Assembly: GCA_022510785.1 (NCBI GenBank)
Contig: JAFLSV010000015.1
Coordinates: 1-45,004, forward strand
Direction of reading: 5' to 3'
Source of the DNA: Desulfovibrionaceae bacterium
GTDB taxonomy: Bacteria > Desulfobacterota > Desulfovibrionia > Desulfovibrionales > Desulfovibrionaceae
DNA: 45,004 nt
The translations under genes were made by a program, and so were the position numbers. Of the stretch, positions 7,872 through 17,116 are shown piece by piece; the stretch's first letter is position 1; each line of letters begins with the position of its first letter. Below the pieces are notes generated by a model. That model was not told the DNA's origin, did no database searches, and saw only the letters and a program-made list of their open reading frames with translations.

Positions 7872-9959
7872 TTACAGCAGGCTGCCCTGCCAGTTGAAAT
7901 CGCTGCTGCGCCTGGGCTGGGGCAGGCTTGGGGGGAGCTTTTCGTCCAGGCGGGCGAAAAAGGCGTAGCCGGCGCTCTCCAGCTCGGGGCGATGGGCCGT
8001 GATGTCCAGGGGCCAGCCGGGGTATATCCACAGGTTCCGGCCATAGGCGCGGGCCCAGAAGTTTTCGCCCTTGGGACTGACAAAGGGCTCGTTGGTCTTG
8101 ATCTGCTCCAGCCTGTGCCGTGAAATGCCCACCGGCCACCAGCCTTCCGTCACCACGCCCAGGGGCAGGCAGCTTTGCCCTGGCAGGGCCAGCATATCCC
8201 CGGCTGCCAGTTCCGGGCTGACAAAGGCGTCGGCAAAGCCCATGCGCGCCAGCGCATCCACGGCGGCCGCATTGGACACGTTGCAGAAGGGGCCGGCGCT
8301 CAGGCGCGGCCCGGTTTTCTGTTCCGCCCCGCGCGATGCGCCGCGTCCCTGCCGTTTTGGGGGCAGCGGGCGCGCTTGCGCGGGAAACAGGGATATCTGC
8401 CACGGCGCGTTGCACACAAAATGCCGCGCCCCGCCGCGCAGGGCCTCGCTCACCAGGCGCAGCCACGCGGCCTCCTCGTCCGGCCAGATGACCGGCGGCA
8501 GCCACCAGGACACATGGGGGAGCACCGTGCGTGATACCGCCCGCACGGTGTTGGGCGACATCCACAGGCCGATCAGGCTCATGCGCCCGCCGCGCGTTTC
8601 GCGTCCCTGGGGCAGGGAGGAGCGCACCAGAATATCCGGTTGCCTGCGGGCGCGCACCGGGCTGCTCAGGCGGGGCTCAAAACTGACCTCGCGGGGTTCC
8701 GCGGCGGGGCTTTTCGCCAGGCGCTCTTCCCATTCCCGGAGCAGGGCGGCGAGATCGGGTTCGCGGCGGTCGATGAGAAAGACGGGCGTTCCGGCCCGGG
8801 GCGTTTTGTGCCGGGCCAGGCGCAGGGGCAGGGTGCCCGCCTTGGGCGTGTGCCGCGTCACGGGCACGGTATCGTGCCAGGCCTCGTCCTCATAGCCGAT
8901 GCGCACAAGATCCCTGGGCAGCAGGGGAAGATGCGGCCTGATAAAGGGCCGGGCCTGACCTCGCTCGGCCTGGCTGAACTGGATTTTGCCAATCAAGAGC
9001 CCCGAGCTCGCGGGCTCGTCAGGGGTGGATACGGCATGTTCGCGCTGGGGCAGAAAAAGCGCGTGCGTGCGGGGGCGCCCCAGGGCCATGTCGAGCAGGG
9101 CTTCGGCATCCTTGCGGGCGCGCGCGTCCAGGCTCCCGTCCTTCAGGCCGTCCAGCAGCAGCCGATAGGCGGCCACGCTGTGGTACACATAGTGCGGCCC
9201 CTTTTTGCGGCCTTCAATTTTCAGGCAGCGCAGCTTCGGAATATCCAGCAGAGTCTTGATCAGCACATCCAGCGACAGATCCCGGCAGGAGAAAAAACGG
9301 CCTTCGCGGCCCTTCTGCCGGTACACGCGGCGGCAGGGCTGCACGCAGCGGCCGCGCAGGCCGCTTTTGCCGCCCAGGTAGCTGGACCAGTAACAGCGGC
9401 CCGACACGCACCAGCACAGCGCGCCGTGAATAAAAAGTTCCAGATCCAGCCCGTCGGGGGCCGCGGCGGCCGTCTGGCGGATTTCGTCAATGGACAGTTC
9501 GCGCGGCAGAATAACGCGCGAGGCCCCCAGCGCCCGCGCCGCCTCCAGAGCTTTGGGATGGGTGACGTTAGCCAGGGTGGACAGGTGCAGCTGTCCCTGG
9601 TAGCCCGCCTGCCGGGCCAGTTCAAAGAGGCCGATGTCCTGCACGATGAGGGCATCGGGCCGGGCGTCGCGGGCCATGCGCATCATCAGGCGGCCCGCCG
9701 CCGCCATATCGCCGGGTTTAACCAGGGAATTGAAGGCGATATAGACCCTGCGGCCCTCGCTCCGCGCCAGGTTCACCATGCGCGACAGTTCGGTCATGCT
9801 GAAGTTGTCGGCCCCGGCGCGGGCGGAAAAGTGCTTGAGTCCCACATACACGGCATCGGCCCCGGCGGCCAGGGCGGCCAGAAAACACGCCGTGTCTCCC
9901 GCCGGGGCCAGAAGCTCGGGCAGAAGCGGGGAATCGGGGCTGGCGCTGATCTGATTCAT
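7872..9959 (-). CDS. U32 family protein (RlhA/TrhP-type RNA hydroxylation, formerly peptidase U32)
   Basis: A 695-residue cytoplasmic protein. The N-terminal TIM-barrel-like U32 domain begins PELLAPAGDTACFLAALAAGADAVYVG, and the signature cysteine region is GRCYWSSYLGGKSGLRGRC followed by QPCRRVY at about residues 195-222, the pattern that binds an Fe-S cluster in this family. Well-studied members (RlhA, TrhP) are needed for hydroxylation of 23S rRNA or tRNA with prephenate-dependent chemistry; which RNA is modified here is unknown. The C-terminal part is longer than in TrhP and closer in length to RlhA. The start is fixed by the ATGA overlap of 4 nt with the stop of the upstream giant activase gene, so the two are translationally coupled. 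Confidence 0.85.
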   Translation of the reverse strand: MNQISASPDSPLLPELLAPAGDTACFLAALAAGADAVYVGLKHFSARAGADNFSMTELSRMVNLARSEGRRVYIAFNSLVKPGDMAAAGRLMMRMARDARPDALIVQDIGLFELARQAGYQGQLHLSTLANVTHPKALEAARALGASRVILPRELSIDEIRQTAAAAPDGLDLELFIHGALCWCVSGRCYWSSYLGGKSGLRGRCVQPCRRVYRQKGREGRFFSCRDLSLDVLIKTLLDIPKLRCLKIEGRKKGPHYVYHSVAAYRLLLDGLKDGSLDARARKDAEALLDMALGRPRTHALFLPQREHAVSTPDEPASSGLLIGKIQFSQAERGQARPFIRPHLPLLPRDLVRIGYEDEAWHDTVPVTRHTPKAGTLPLRLARHKTPRAGTPVFLIDRREPDLAALLREWEERLAKSPAAEPREVSFEPRLSSPVRARRQPDILVRSSLPQGRETRGGRMSLIGLWMSPNTVRAVSRTVLPHVSWWLPPVIWPDEEAAWLRLVSEALRGGARHFVCNAPWQISLFPAQARPLPPKRQGRGASRGAEQKTGPRLSAGPFCNVSNAAAVDALARMGFADAFVSPELAAGDMLALPGQSCLPLGVVTEGWWPVGISRHRLEQIKTNEPFVSPKGENFWARAYGRNLWIYPGWPLDITAHRPELESAGYAFFARLDEKLPPSLPQPRRSSDFNWQGSLL

Positions 9960-12900
9960 GAAACGTCCTTGGCGGCCGGGGCGCATGACGCGCGCGCCGC
10001 GGCCCGGCTTTGCTTGGCCACCGCCATCATGAGCTTGATGCGGTTGATTTGGTTGACTTCGCTGGCGCCGGGGTCATAGTCCACGGCCGCGATGTTGGCG
10101 TTGGGATAGCGGCGCTTGAGCTCCTTCAGCACGCCCTTGCCCGTGATGTGGTTGGGCAGGCAGCCAAAGGGCTGCATGCACAAAATATTGGACACGCCGC
10201 TGTTGAGCAGTTCCATCATTTCCGCCGTCAGCAGCCAGCCTTCGCCGGTCTGGTGGCCCAGGGAGATGAGGCCGTTGACCTGGGCGCGCAGTGTGCGGAA
10301 CGACAGGGGCGGGTCAAAGCGCGCGCTGCGGCGCAGCATGGCGCGCAAAGGCAGGCGCAGGCTCAGCACAAAATGCAGCGCCAGGTTGCTGATGAAGGCC
10401 TGGCGCCTTTTGCCGCTCAGGCTGCGGTAGCGGAAAATGTCGTCATAAAAGCCGTACAGGAAAAAATCCAGCAGGTCGGGCATGACGGCCTCGCCGCCTT
10501 CGGCCTCAATAACTTCCACGGCCGAGTTGTTGGCGTCGGGGTGGAATTTAAGCAGAATTTCACCCACCAGCCCCACACGTGGCTTGCGGGCTATGTCGCG
10601 CAGGGGCAGGGCGTCAAAATCCCGAATCATGCGCCGGATATTCCGGTAGCAGCGGAACAGCGATCCTTCGGCCACATTCAGCCTGGCCCGTTCCGACCAT
10701 TCTCCGGCCAGGCGCAGAGCGCTGCCCGGCTTCAGCTCGTAGGGCCGCACCCGATAGAGCAGCCGCATGATCACATCACCATAAAAACAGCTCATGATGG
10801 CCCGGCGCATCAGGCTCCAGTTGACCCGGAAGCCGGGGTTGTGATCCAGCCCCGCCATGTTGAAGGACAGGATGGGAATCTGGGTCAGGCCGCAGTCGGC
10901 CAGGGCCTTGCGCAGAAAGCCGATATAGTTGGTGGCCCGGCAGCCTCCCCCGGTCTGGGAAATGATGAGCGCGATGCGGCCGGGGTCGTAGCGGCCGCTC
11001 TGCACCGCGTGCAGAAGCTGCCCGATGACCGTGATGGCCGGGTAGCACACGTCATTGTTGACGTGGCGCAGGCCCAGCTCCACCGCCGCCCGCGACACCG
11101 TGGGCAAAAGCTCGGCCCTGTAGCCGCAGGCCGTGAGCAGCGAGGGCAGAAACTGAAAATGCAGGGGCGACATCTGCGGGATAAGAATGGTATGCGTGGC
11201 GCGCATGGCCCCGGTGAACGAGGGGGTGCCCTTGAACACATCCTCTGGCGCGGCCGTATTGATGCGCACGTCAGGCCGGGGTTCGGTGTCGAGCGCTGGG
11301 CTGGGTTCGGGCGGATCGGCCCGGGGCGCGGCGGCCGGGGCGGGAGCCGCGGCCCCCGATGGAGCAAGCGGCGCGGAAGGAGCCGCCGGATCAGACGGCG
11401 CCAGGCCGGGCAGGGCGGGGCGCGCGCCCTTCAGGCGCAGGCGCCGTTCGCGCATGGTGGCCAGCAGAGAGCGCACACGGATGCGGGCCGCCCCCAGGTT
11501 GGCGCCTTCGTCAATCTTGATCTGGGTGTACAAGCGGTCGCCCACGGCCAGGATTTCTTCCACCTGATCCGCGGTCACCGCATCCAGGCCGCAGCCAAAG
11601 GACACCAGCTGCACCAGGGCAATCTGTTCGGTGCTGGCGGCGTAGGCGGCGGCCCGGTACAGCCGGGCGTGGTAGGTCCACTGATCCACCACGCGCAGGC
11701 GGCCGGGGTCGGGCATGAAGTGCGCCACGGAGTCTTCGGTAAGCACGGCCAGGCCCGTGGCCGTGATCAGGTCGGGAATGCCGTGATGGACTTCCGGGTC
11801 CACATGATAGGGATGCCCGGCCAGAATGATCCCCTGCAGCCCCTTGTCCTGAAGAAAGCGCAGCGCGCTTTCGCCCGCGGCGCGCATGTCCGCCTTGAAC
11901 TGGCGCTGTTCGTCAAAGGCCAGGCGCAAAGCCCGGCGCATTTCGGCTTCGGGAATATCCGCGAACAGGGGCAGTTCGCGCAGGCGCGGCAGCAGCCGTT
12001 CCTGATCCAGCGGCAGAAAGGGGCACACCAGCTCCACGCCCGACGCGCGCAGCACATCGATATTGTTGCGCAGAAGTTCGGGATAGCCGCCCACCACCGG
12101 GCAGTTGTAGTGATTGTCCTGGCTGGAAAAATCCTGCATTTCAAAGGGGATGCAGGGATAAAAGATACGCCGCGCCCGGCGCTGGATAAGGTCGATGATG
12201 TGCCCGTGCGCCAGCTTGGCCGGGTAGCACACCGTCTGGGAAGGGATGGTGGACAGGCCCAGGCCATAGAGCGTCTTGTTGGAGGGCGCGGACAATTCCA
12301 CCCGGAAGCCCAGTTCGGTGAACAGCGTGAACCACAGCGGGTAGTTTTCGTACATGTTGAGCACGCGGGGAATGCCCACCGCGCCCCTGGGGGCGTTTTC
12401 CGGCGACAGGGGAATATAGTGCTCGAACAGGCGCTGGTATTTATAGGCGTACAGATTGGGCAGATCGTTGCGGCGCGCGCTTTTGCCCGCCCCCCGTTCG
12501 CATCGGTTGCCGGAAATGAAGCGCGTGCCGTCGCCGAAGCGGGTGACCGTCAGCAGGCAGTGATTGGTGCAGTGCTGACAGCGGGCCACGGTGCTGTCCA
12601 CATGAAAGGCGGCGAGTTCCTCGCGGGAAAGCAGGGCGCTGCCTTCCAGCGGGGCGTGTTCCCTGGCCAGCAGCGCCGCGCCAAAGGCGCCCATCAGGCC
12701 CGAAATGTCCAGGCGCACCACCTCGCGGCCCAGGCTCAGTTCCAGCGCCCGCAGCAGCGCGTCGTTGTGGAAGGCGCCGCCCTGGGCCATGACCCTGTGG
12801 CCCAGTTCGTCCGGGCTGGAAATTTTGATCACCTTGTACAGGGCATTTTTGATCACCGAATAGGACAGCCCCGCCGCGATGTCTCCCACCGGCGCGCCTT

Positions 12901-14479
12901 CCTTTTGCGCCTGCTTGACCCGGGAGTTCATGAATACCGTGCAGCGCGTGCCCAAATCCACCGGATGCCGCGCCTCCAGGGCTTCCCGGACGAACACGGA
13001 CAGCGGCATACCCAGAGATTTGGCAAAGGTTTCCACAAACGAGCCGCACCCGGCGGAACAGGCCTCGTTGAGCTGAATGCGATCCACAATGCCGTCCCGG
13101 ACGCGCAGGCACTTGATATCCTGCCCGCCGATGTCCAGCACAAACGAGACATCGGGCACAAAGAACCGGGCCGCCTTGCAGTGGGCCAGGGTTTCCACCT
13201 CGTCAATATCGGCCCGCAGCCCGGCCCGGATGAGACCGCTGCCGTATCCTGTCACCCCGGCGGCGGCGATGCGGACATGAGGGGGCATAAGCCCGTACAC
13301 TTCGCGCAGAATATCCACGGCCGCGCTGAGCGGTTCGCCGTGGCTGGCCCCGTAGGAAGTATAGAGGATGCGGCCTCCCTCGTCGATGAGGGCAGCCTTG
13401 ATGGTGGTGGAACCGCTGTCAATGCCGAGGTACACGCGGGCGGGCCGGTCGGGGCTGCCTTCCAGATCCTTTAAATCGGCGCGGGGAGCCCTGTCCCGAT
13501 CATGGCGCGCCCGGAACGCCTCCAGATCGGCCGGGGTGTCAAAGAGCGCGGGCAGATGGGCCGCGCCGTCGCCAGCCGTGGAACGGCGCAGGCTGCGCAC
13601 CAGTTCACGCGCGTCCTGCGGCGTCCACAGATGTTCTTCCGGGTCGGTGCACCCCTGCTCGCGGGACTCGGCCAGAGTCAGGGAGTGAAGGGCCGCGCCC
13701 CCGGCCACGAAAAATTCCGCGTGATCGGGAAAGATGGCTTCACCCTGATCCAGAGCCAGAGAATCCACAAAACGCTGGCGCAGAGCGGGCAAAAAGGCCA
13801 GCGGCCCGCCCAGGAAGGCCACCTTGCCCTTGATTTCGCGGCCGCAGGCAAGTCCTCCCACCACCTGATCCACCACAGCCTGAAAAATGGACGCCGCGAT
13901 GTCTTCCTTGGCGCATCCCTCATTGAGAAGAGGCAGAATGTCGGTTTTGGCGAACACCCCGCAGCGCGAGGCAATGGGATACAACTGATGGTGGTTGACG
14001 GCCAGCGCATTCAGTCCGGCGGCATCCGTATTAAGGAAGGCCGCCATCTGGTCAATAAAGGCCCCGGTGCCGCCCGCGCACGTTTCATTCATGCGCTGTT
14101 CCACGCCGCCGGTAAAAAAGGTGATTTTGGCGTCCTCGCCGCCCAGCTCAATGGTCACATCCACATCGGGGATGCGGTGGCGTATGCTTTCCGCCGAGGC
14201 GATAACTTCCTGCACAAACGGAATGCGCAGCTCTTCGGCCAGGGCAATGGCTCCCGACCCGGTGGCCGCCAGCGTAAACACGGGGGCCGGGCCGAACTGC
14301 GCCAGCACGGGCGCGGCCAGGGCTTCCTCAAGCAGTTCCGCCACAGTGGCCCGCACGTCGGAAAGATGACGCTGGTACCGGGAATGCACAACCTCTTTCG
14401 CGCCATTCATGATGACAACTTTGACCGTTGTCGAGCCAATGTCCAGACCTATATGCGCGAGAGCCGATGTGCTGTTCAT
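9956..14479 (-). CDS. Giant 2-hydroxyacyl-CoA dehydratase activase/HgdB-like fusion protein
   Basis: About 1,507 residues. Two BadF/BadG/BcrA/BcrD-type ATPase domains (acetate-kinase/actin fold) come first: GLDIGSTTVKVVIM near residue 9 with its cluster cysteine in NETCAGGTGAF (about 140), and GIDSGSTTIKAALI near 347 with NEACSAGCGSF (about 473). A cysteine-rich stretch CQHCTNHC and the DUF2229-type activase-associated region follow from about 630. After an Ala/Pro-rich linker (about 1010-1070) a 2-hydroxyglutaryl-CoA dehydratase D-subunit-like domain ends the protein. Separate activases use ATP to inject one electron into dehydratases; this fused form is common in anaerobes but its substrate is not established. 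The ATG at 14479 was chosen because homologous sequence starts there; 66 upstream in-frame residues look non-coding. It is cotranscribed with the U32 gene. Confidence 0.88.
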   Translation of the reverse strand: MNSTSALAHIGLDIGSTTVKVVIMNGAKEVVHSRYQRHLSDVRATVAELLEEALAAPVLAQFGPAPVFTLAATGSGAIALAEELRIPFVQEVIASAESIRHRIPDVDVTIELGGEDAKITFFTGGVEQRMNETCAGGTGAFIDQMAAFLNTDAAGLNALAVNHHQLYPIASRCGVFAKTDILPLLNEGCAKEDIAASIFQAVVDQVVGGLACGREIKGKVAFLGGPLAFLPALRQRFVDSLALDQGEAIFPDHAEFFVAGGAALHSLTLAESREQGCTDPEEHLWTPQDARELVRSLRRSTAGDGAAHLPALFDTPADLEAFRARHDRDRAPRADLKDLEGSPDRPARVYLGIDSGSTTIKAALIDEGGRILYTSYGASHGEPLSAAVDILREVYGLMPPHVRIAAAGVTGYGSGLIRAGLRADIDEVETLAHCKAARFFVPDVSFVLDIGGQDIKCLRVRDGIVDRIQLNEACSAGCGSFVETFAKSLGMPLSVFVREALEARHPVDLGTRCTVFMNSRVKQAQKEGAPVGDIAAGLSYSVIKNALYKVIKISSPDELGHRVMAQGGAFHNDALLRALELSLGREVVRLDISGLMGAFGAALLAREHAPLEGSALLSREELAAFHVDSTVARCQHCTNHCLLTVTRFGDGTRFISGNRCERGAGKSARRNDLPNLYAYKYQRLFEHYIPLSPENAPRGAVGIPRVLNMYENYPLWFTLFTELGFRVELSAPSNKTLYGLGLSTIPSQTVCYPAKLAHGHIIDLIQRRARRIFYPCIPFEMQDFSSQDNHYNCPVVGGYPELLRNNIDVLRASGVELVCPFLPLDQERLLPRLRELPLFADIPEAEMRRALRLAFDEQRQFKADMRAAGESALRFLQDKGLQGIILAGHPYHVDPEVHHGIPDLITATGLAVLTEDSVAHFMPDPGRLRVVDQWTYHARLYRAAAYAASTEQIALVQLVSFGCGLDAVTADQVEEILAVGDRLYTQIKIDEGANLGAARIRVRSLLATMRERRLRLKGARPALPGLAPSDPAAPSAPLAPSGAAAPAPAAAPRADPPEPSPALDTEPRPDVRINTAAPEDVFKGTPSFTGAMRATHTILIPQMSPLHFQFLPSLLTACGYRAELLPTVSRAAVELGLRHVNNDVCYPAITVIGQLLHAVQSGRYDPGRIALIISQTGGGCRATNYIGFLRKALADCGLTQIPILSFNMAGLDHNPGFRVNWSLMRRAIMSCFYGDVIMRLLYRVRPYELKPGSALRLAGEWSERARLNVAEGSLFRCYRNIRRMIRDFDALPLRDIARKPRVGLVGEILLKFHPDANNSAVEVIEAEGGEAVMPDLLDFFLYGFYDDIFRYRSLSGKRRQAFISNLALHFVLSLRLPLRAMLRRSARFDPPLSFRTLRAQVNGLISLGHQTGEGWLLTAEMMELLNSGVSNILCMQPFGCLPNHITGKGVLKELKRRYPNANIAAVDYDPGASEVNQINRIKLMMAVAKQSRAAARASCAPAAKDVS

Positions 14480-14706
14480 AACCGCCGTACCTGACTCGGC
14501 ATGTATACGTCCGTGAGGCTTTTTTGGCAAGATATTCCTGAAATTGCCGCCATTCTTGCGGCTCTGGCGTGGGGCTGCCGCGGCCTCTCCATCTGCCTGC
14601 CGGCAGGGTCGGGCGAAGGATCCGCCCGTGCCGCCCCTCCCGGTTTTTCCCCGGAAATTTCTGCCGCGCGGCGTCACCCCCTTGGCCCCGGGGCGGCAGA
14701 AAAGGC

Positions 14707-14755
14707 TTTTTCTAGAAAAAATGCTACACTAATATATTGAAAATATGCATATTTT
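14707..14755. promoter_or_regulatory. AT-rich palindromes upstream of the flagellin promoter
   Basis: In the 336-nt region between the activase and flagellin genes there are perfect palindromes TTTTTCTAGAAAAA (14707-14720), AATATATT (14731-14738) and AAAATATGCATATTTT (14740-14755), the last ending 6 nt before the -24 element. They may bind IHF, a flagellar regulator or act as bendable DNA. The remaining part (14480-14700) shows nothing convincing. Confidence 0.4.
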
Positions 14756-14761
14756 TTTGTG

Positions 14762-14777
14762 TGGCACGCCGCTTGCT
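14762..14777 (+). promoter_or_regulatory. Sigma-54 (-24/-12) promoter of flagellin
   Basis: TGGCACGCCGCTTGCT matches the sigma-54 consensus: GG of the -24 element and GC of the -12 element are correctly spaced. Transcription would begin near 14789, just upstream of the AAGGAGG ribosome site (14801-14807) of flagellin. RpoN-dependent flagellin transcription is common in Desulfovibrio and many proteobacteria. Confidence 0.88.
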
Positions 14778-14815
14778 TTCAGGAGGGCAACAAACACCTC
14801 AAGGAGGGTGCACAC

Positions 14816-15706
14816 ATGTCTTTGGTCGTCAATCACAACTTAATGGCTATGAACGCCGCGCGTAACTTGAACTCAAGTTACAACCAACTGGCCACCTCAA
14901 CCCGGCGTCTGTCCTCGGGGCTCCGCGTGGATACCGCCGCGGACGACGCGGCCGGCCTCGCCATCCGCGAACTCATGCGGGCCGAAATCGCCAGCATGAA
15001 TCAGGGTGTGCGCAACGCCAACGACGGCATTTCGCTCATTCAGACGGCGGATGGCGCGCTGCAGGTGGTGGACGAAAAGCTCATCCGCATGAAGGAACTG
15101 GCCGAACAGGCCGCCACCGGCACCTATGACTCCACCCAGCGCCTGATGATTGAGTCCGAATACCAGCAGATGGCGTCGGAAATCACCCGTATCGCCAACG
15201 CCACGGACTTCAACAATATCAAGCTGCTGGACGGCACGCTGTCCGGCGACCATGACGGTTCGAAGCTGAAGAGCGTGGGCGAGCTGAAGATCCACTTCGG
15301 CACGGGCAACGATTCCGCCGAAGACTACTATTACATCAAGATAGGATGTGCCACGGCCTCGGCCCTGGGCGTGGGCAACCAGACCGACGAGACCCGGCCC
15401 GGCCACGACATCTCCACCCAGGACAACGCCCAGCGGGCACTGGAAGCCATCACCGCCGCCATTGTCTCCAAGGATAATATCCGGGCCCATCTCGGCGCCA
15501 TGCAGAACAGGTTGGAAAACACCATCACCAACCTCCAGATTCAGGCCGAAAACCTCCAGGCCGCGGAATCCCGCATTTCGGACGTGGACGTGGCCACGGA
15601 AATGACCAATTTTGTGCGCAACCAGATCCTGACCCAGGCCGGCGTGGCCATGCTCGGTCAGGCCAACTCGCTGCCCCAGATGGCCCTGCAGCTTATCGGC
15701 GGCTAG
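14816..15706 (+). CDS. fliC: Flagellin
   Basis: A 296-residue flagellin, the building block of the flagellar filament, exported through the flagellar type III system. The N-terminal D0/D1 domain (SLVVNHNLMAMNAARNLN, then RLSSGLRVDTAADDAAGLAI) and the C-terminal D0/D1 domain (QNRLENTITNLQIQAENLQ through ending MALQLIGG) are typical. The variable middle between about residues 150 and 215 is short, so no extensive D2/D3 outer domain exists. The ATG at 14816 follows an ideal AAGGAGG site at 9 nt. It has its own sigma-54 promoter and stands as a single gene with a GC-rich hairpin after it. Other flagellar genes are not in the window, so whether it is the main or an alternative flagellin is unknown. 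Confidence 0.96.
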   Translation: MSLVVNHNLMAMNAARNLNSSYNQLATSTRRLSSGLRVDTAADDAAGLAIRELMRAEIASMNQGVRNANDGISLIQTADGALQVVDEKLIRMKELAEQAATGTYDSTQRLMIESEYQQMASEITRIANATDFNNIKLLDGTLSGDHDGSKLKSVGELKIHFGTGNDSAEDYYYIKIGCATASALGVGNQTDETRPGHDISTQDNAQRALEAITAAIVSKDNIRAHLGAMQNRLENTITNLQIQAENLQAAESRISDVDVATEMTNFVRNQILTQAGVAMLGQANSLPQMALQLIGG

Positions 15707-15745
15707 GTCATCACACCATAGAGGTCGAGGCAGACCAAAGACACA

Positions 15746-15770
15746 GGCCGGGGGGATCGGCCCCCCGGCC
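15746..15770. terminator. GC-rich hairpin between flagellin and RNase III genes
   Basis: GGCCGGGGGG pairs perfectly with CCCCCCGGCC around the loop ATCGG, 39 nt after the flagellin stop and 13 nt from the 3' end of the convergent rnc gene. There is no long T-tract, so it may act as a bidirectional terminator of modest efficiency or protect the flagellin mRNA 3' end. Confidence 0.6.
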
Positions 15771-15783
15771 CGGTCTTGGAGTC

Positions 15784-16515
15784 TCAGCGCCCGGCCTGGG
15801 TGCCGTAATATTCCAGCGCCTTGCGGGCCGCTTCCTGCTCCGCGCGTTTCAGACTGCCCCCGCTGGCCAAAAAACTCCGGCCGTCGGGCAATTCAAGACG
15901 CACTTCAAACAGCTTGGCGTGTTCCGGCCCGGAACTTGCCAGGGGCACATAGGCGGGCAGCGCGCGAAAGCGCGCCTGCGTCACTTCCTGCAAGCGCGTC
16001 TTGTAGTCCTTGCCTTTGCGCGCGCTGGAGGAATCGGGCCATTGATTTTCATACAGGCGCGCCACCAGGCGGGCCGTTTCGTCATGTCCTCCGTCCAGAT
16101 AGACCGCTCCCAGCACCGCCTCAAGAGCATCGGCCAGTAAGGCCGCGCGTTCTCTCCCCCCCTGGGCCTCCTCGCCCTTGCCCAGGTTCAGATACTGCCC
16201 CAGTTCCAGATCCCGCGCCAGTTCCGCCAGTTTGCCCTCGCTCACCAGCCGGGAGCGCAGGCTCGTCATTCCCCCTTCCCGCTCGGCGGGAAAGCGCTCA
16301 TACAAGCCATGGGAAATATGGACTTCCAGCACGGCGTCTCCCAAAAATTCCAGGCGTTCGTTGTGCTGGCCGCATCCGTTTTCATTGGCCCATGAGCTGT
16401 GGGTCAGCGCGGCGGCAAGCAGGGTTTTGTCGCGAAACCTGTAGTGCAGGCGCGCTTCCAGCGGCGCGAAATCCGCGTGCCGGTCGGGCGGGCAGGGCGT
16501 GGGCAGTCGGGGCAT
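15784..16515 (-). CDS. rnc: Ribonuclease III
   Basis: A 243-residue double-stranded-RNA endonuclease that processes rRNA and other structured transcripts. The catalytic domain carries the family signature HNERLEFLGDAVL (about residues 51-63), with the conserved Glu/Asp metal ligands and a second acidic site near DALEAVLGAVYLDGG (about 128-142). The C-terminal dsRNA-binding domain begins around DYKTRLQEVTQARF and ends with GSLKRAEQEAARKALEYY. Length and order are standard. The ribosome site GAGGAAAG lies at good distance from the ATG. It is convergent with flagellin and divergent from the small conserved gene at 16656. No era gene is adjacent here. Confidence 0.96.
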   Translation of the reverse strand: MPRLPTPCPPDRHADFAPLEARLHYRFRDKTLLAAALTHSSWANENGCGQHNERLEFLGDAVLEVHISHGLYERFPAEREGGMTSLRSRLVSEGKLAELARDLELGQYLNLGKGEEAQGGRERAALLADALEAVLGAVYLDGGHDETARLVARLYENQWPDSSSARKGKDYKTRLQEVTQARFRALPAYVPLASSGPEHAKLFEVRLELPDGRSFLASGGSLKRAEQEAARKALEYYGTQAGR

Positions 16516-16598
16516 GATGCTTTCCTCGGGTCATGAAACGCAGATATCCTGTACATAGGGTCGAATCCCGCCCCTGGCAAGGCCGCCTCCCGCGCGTC

Positions 16599-16627
16599 TT
16601 GACAAGCGGCAGGCGACTCCCTAGTGT
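16599..16627 (+). promoter_or_regulatory. Sigma-70-type promoter of the 109-residue protein gene
   Basis: TTGACA at 16599-16604 and TAGTGT at 16622-16627 are 17 nt apart. The predicted start of transcription near 16634 leaves a short leader with AAGGAG 7 nt before the chosen ATG at 16656. Confidence 0.6.
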
Positions 16628-16655
16628 TCCAGCACCTCATGCAAGGAGAATGCCC

Positions 16656-16985
16656 ATGGCCTATGATATCCGTTTGGTAAAAATTGTGACCGGCGAACTC
16701 GTTATCGGCAAATTCGACGCCGAAGGCCCGGCTCTGACCGATGTGGCCATTATGCAGACCGTACCCACCCAGCAGGGCGTGCAGATGATGATTCTGCCCT
16801 ACGGCTATCCCTTTGAACAGGAATTCATCGGCCGTATTGACGCCAGGCACTTCCTCTACGAATATTCCAGGCTTCCCCAGGATGTGCAGGATAAATACCT
16901 GGAAGCATGCTCCAACCTGTCCCTTTCGTCGGGCGGGCTGGATCCCAAGGGCAGCCCGCGGGGCGCTTCGGGACTTATCCTTTAA
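16656..16985 (+). CDS. Conserved hypothetical protein, 109 residues
   Basis: A small cytoplasmic protein that I do not recognise by function. It begins YDIRLVKIVTGELVIGKFD, a beta-strand/turn pattern that looks like an Sm-like or small barrel fold, and ends with a serine/glycine-rich tail after residue about 88. There is no signal peptide, transmembrane segment or cysteine. The ATG at 16656 is preferred to the one six bases earlier because AAGGAG then has a 7-nt spacer. It has its own promoter and precedes the large radical SAM gene by 131 nt. Good codon use and the clear promoter and ribosome site argue that it is real; the Sm-like suggestion is weak. Confidence 0.75.
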   Translation: MAYDIRLVKIVTGELVIGKFDAEGPALTDVAIMQTVPTQQGVQMMILPYGYPFEQEFIGRIDARHFLYEYSRLPQDVQDKYLEACSNLSLSSGGLDPKGSPRGASGLIL

Positions 16986-17116
16986 TGCCGCATTCGCGGG
17001 AGGGCGGGGTTCCCCGCCCGCCGTCCCGTCTTTCCGTCGTCCTTCCTGTGGGGGAGATCCGTTTGCGGCGCTGAGGCCGGGGCGGGCCTCCTTCTCGTGC
17101 TTTTCAGGAAATGCCC

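Noticed and set aside
10010..13474. 1,154-residue open frame on the plus strand
   Set aside because: It is antisense to the clearly conserved activase fusion and shows shadow-type composition rich in Gly, Gln, His and Ala.
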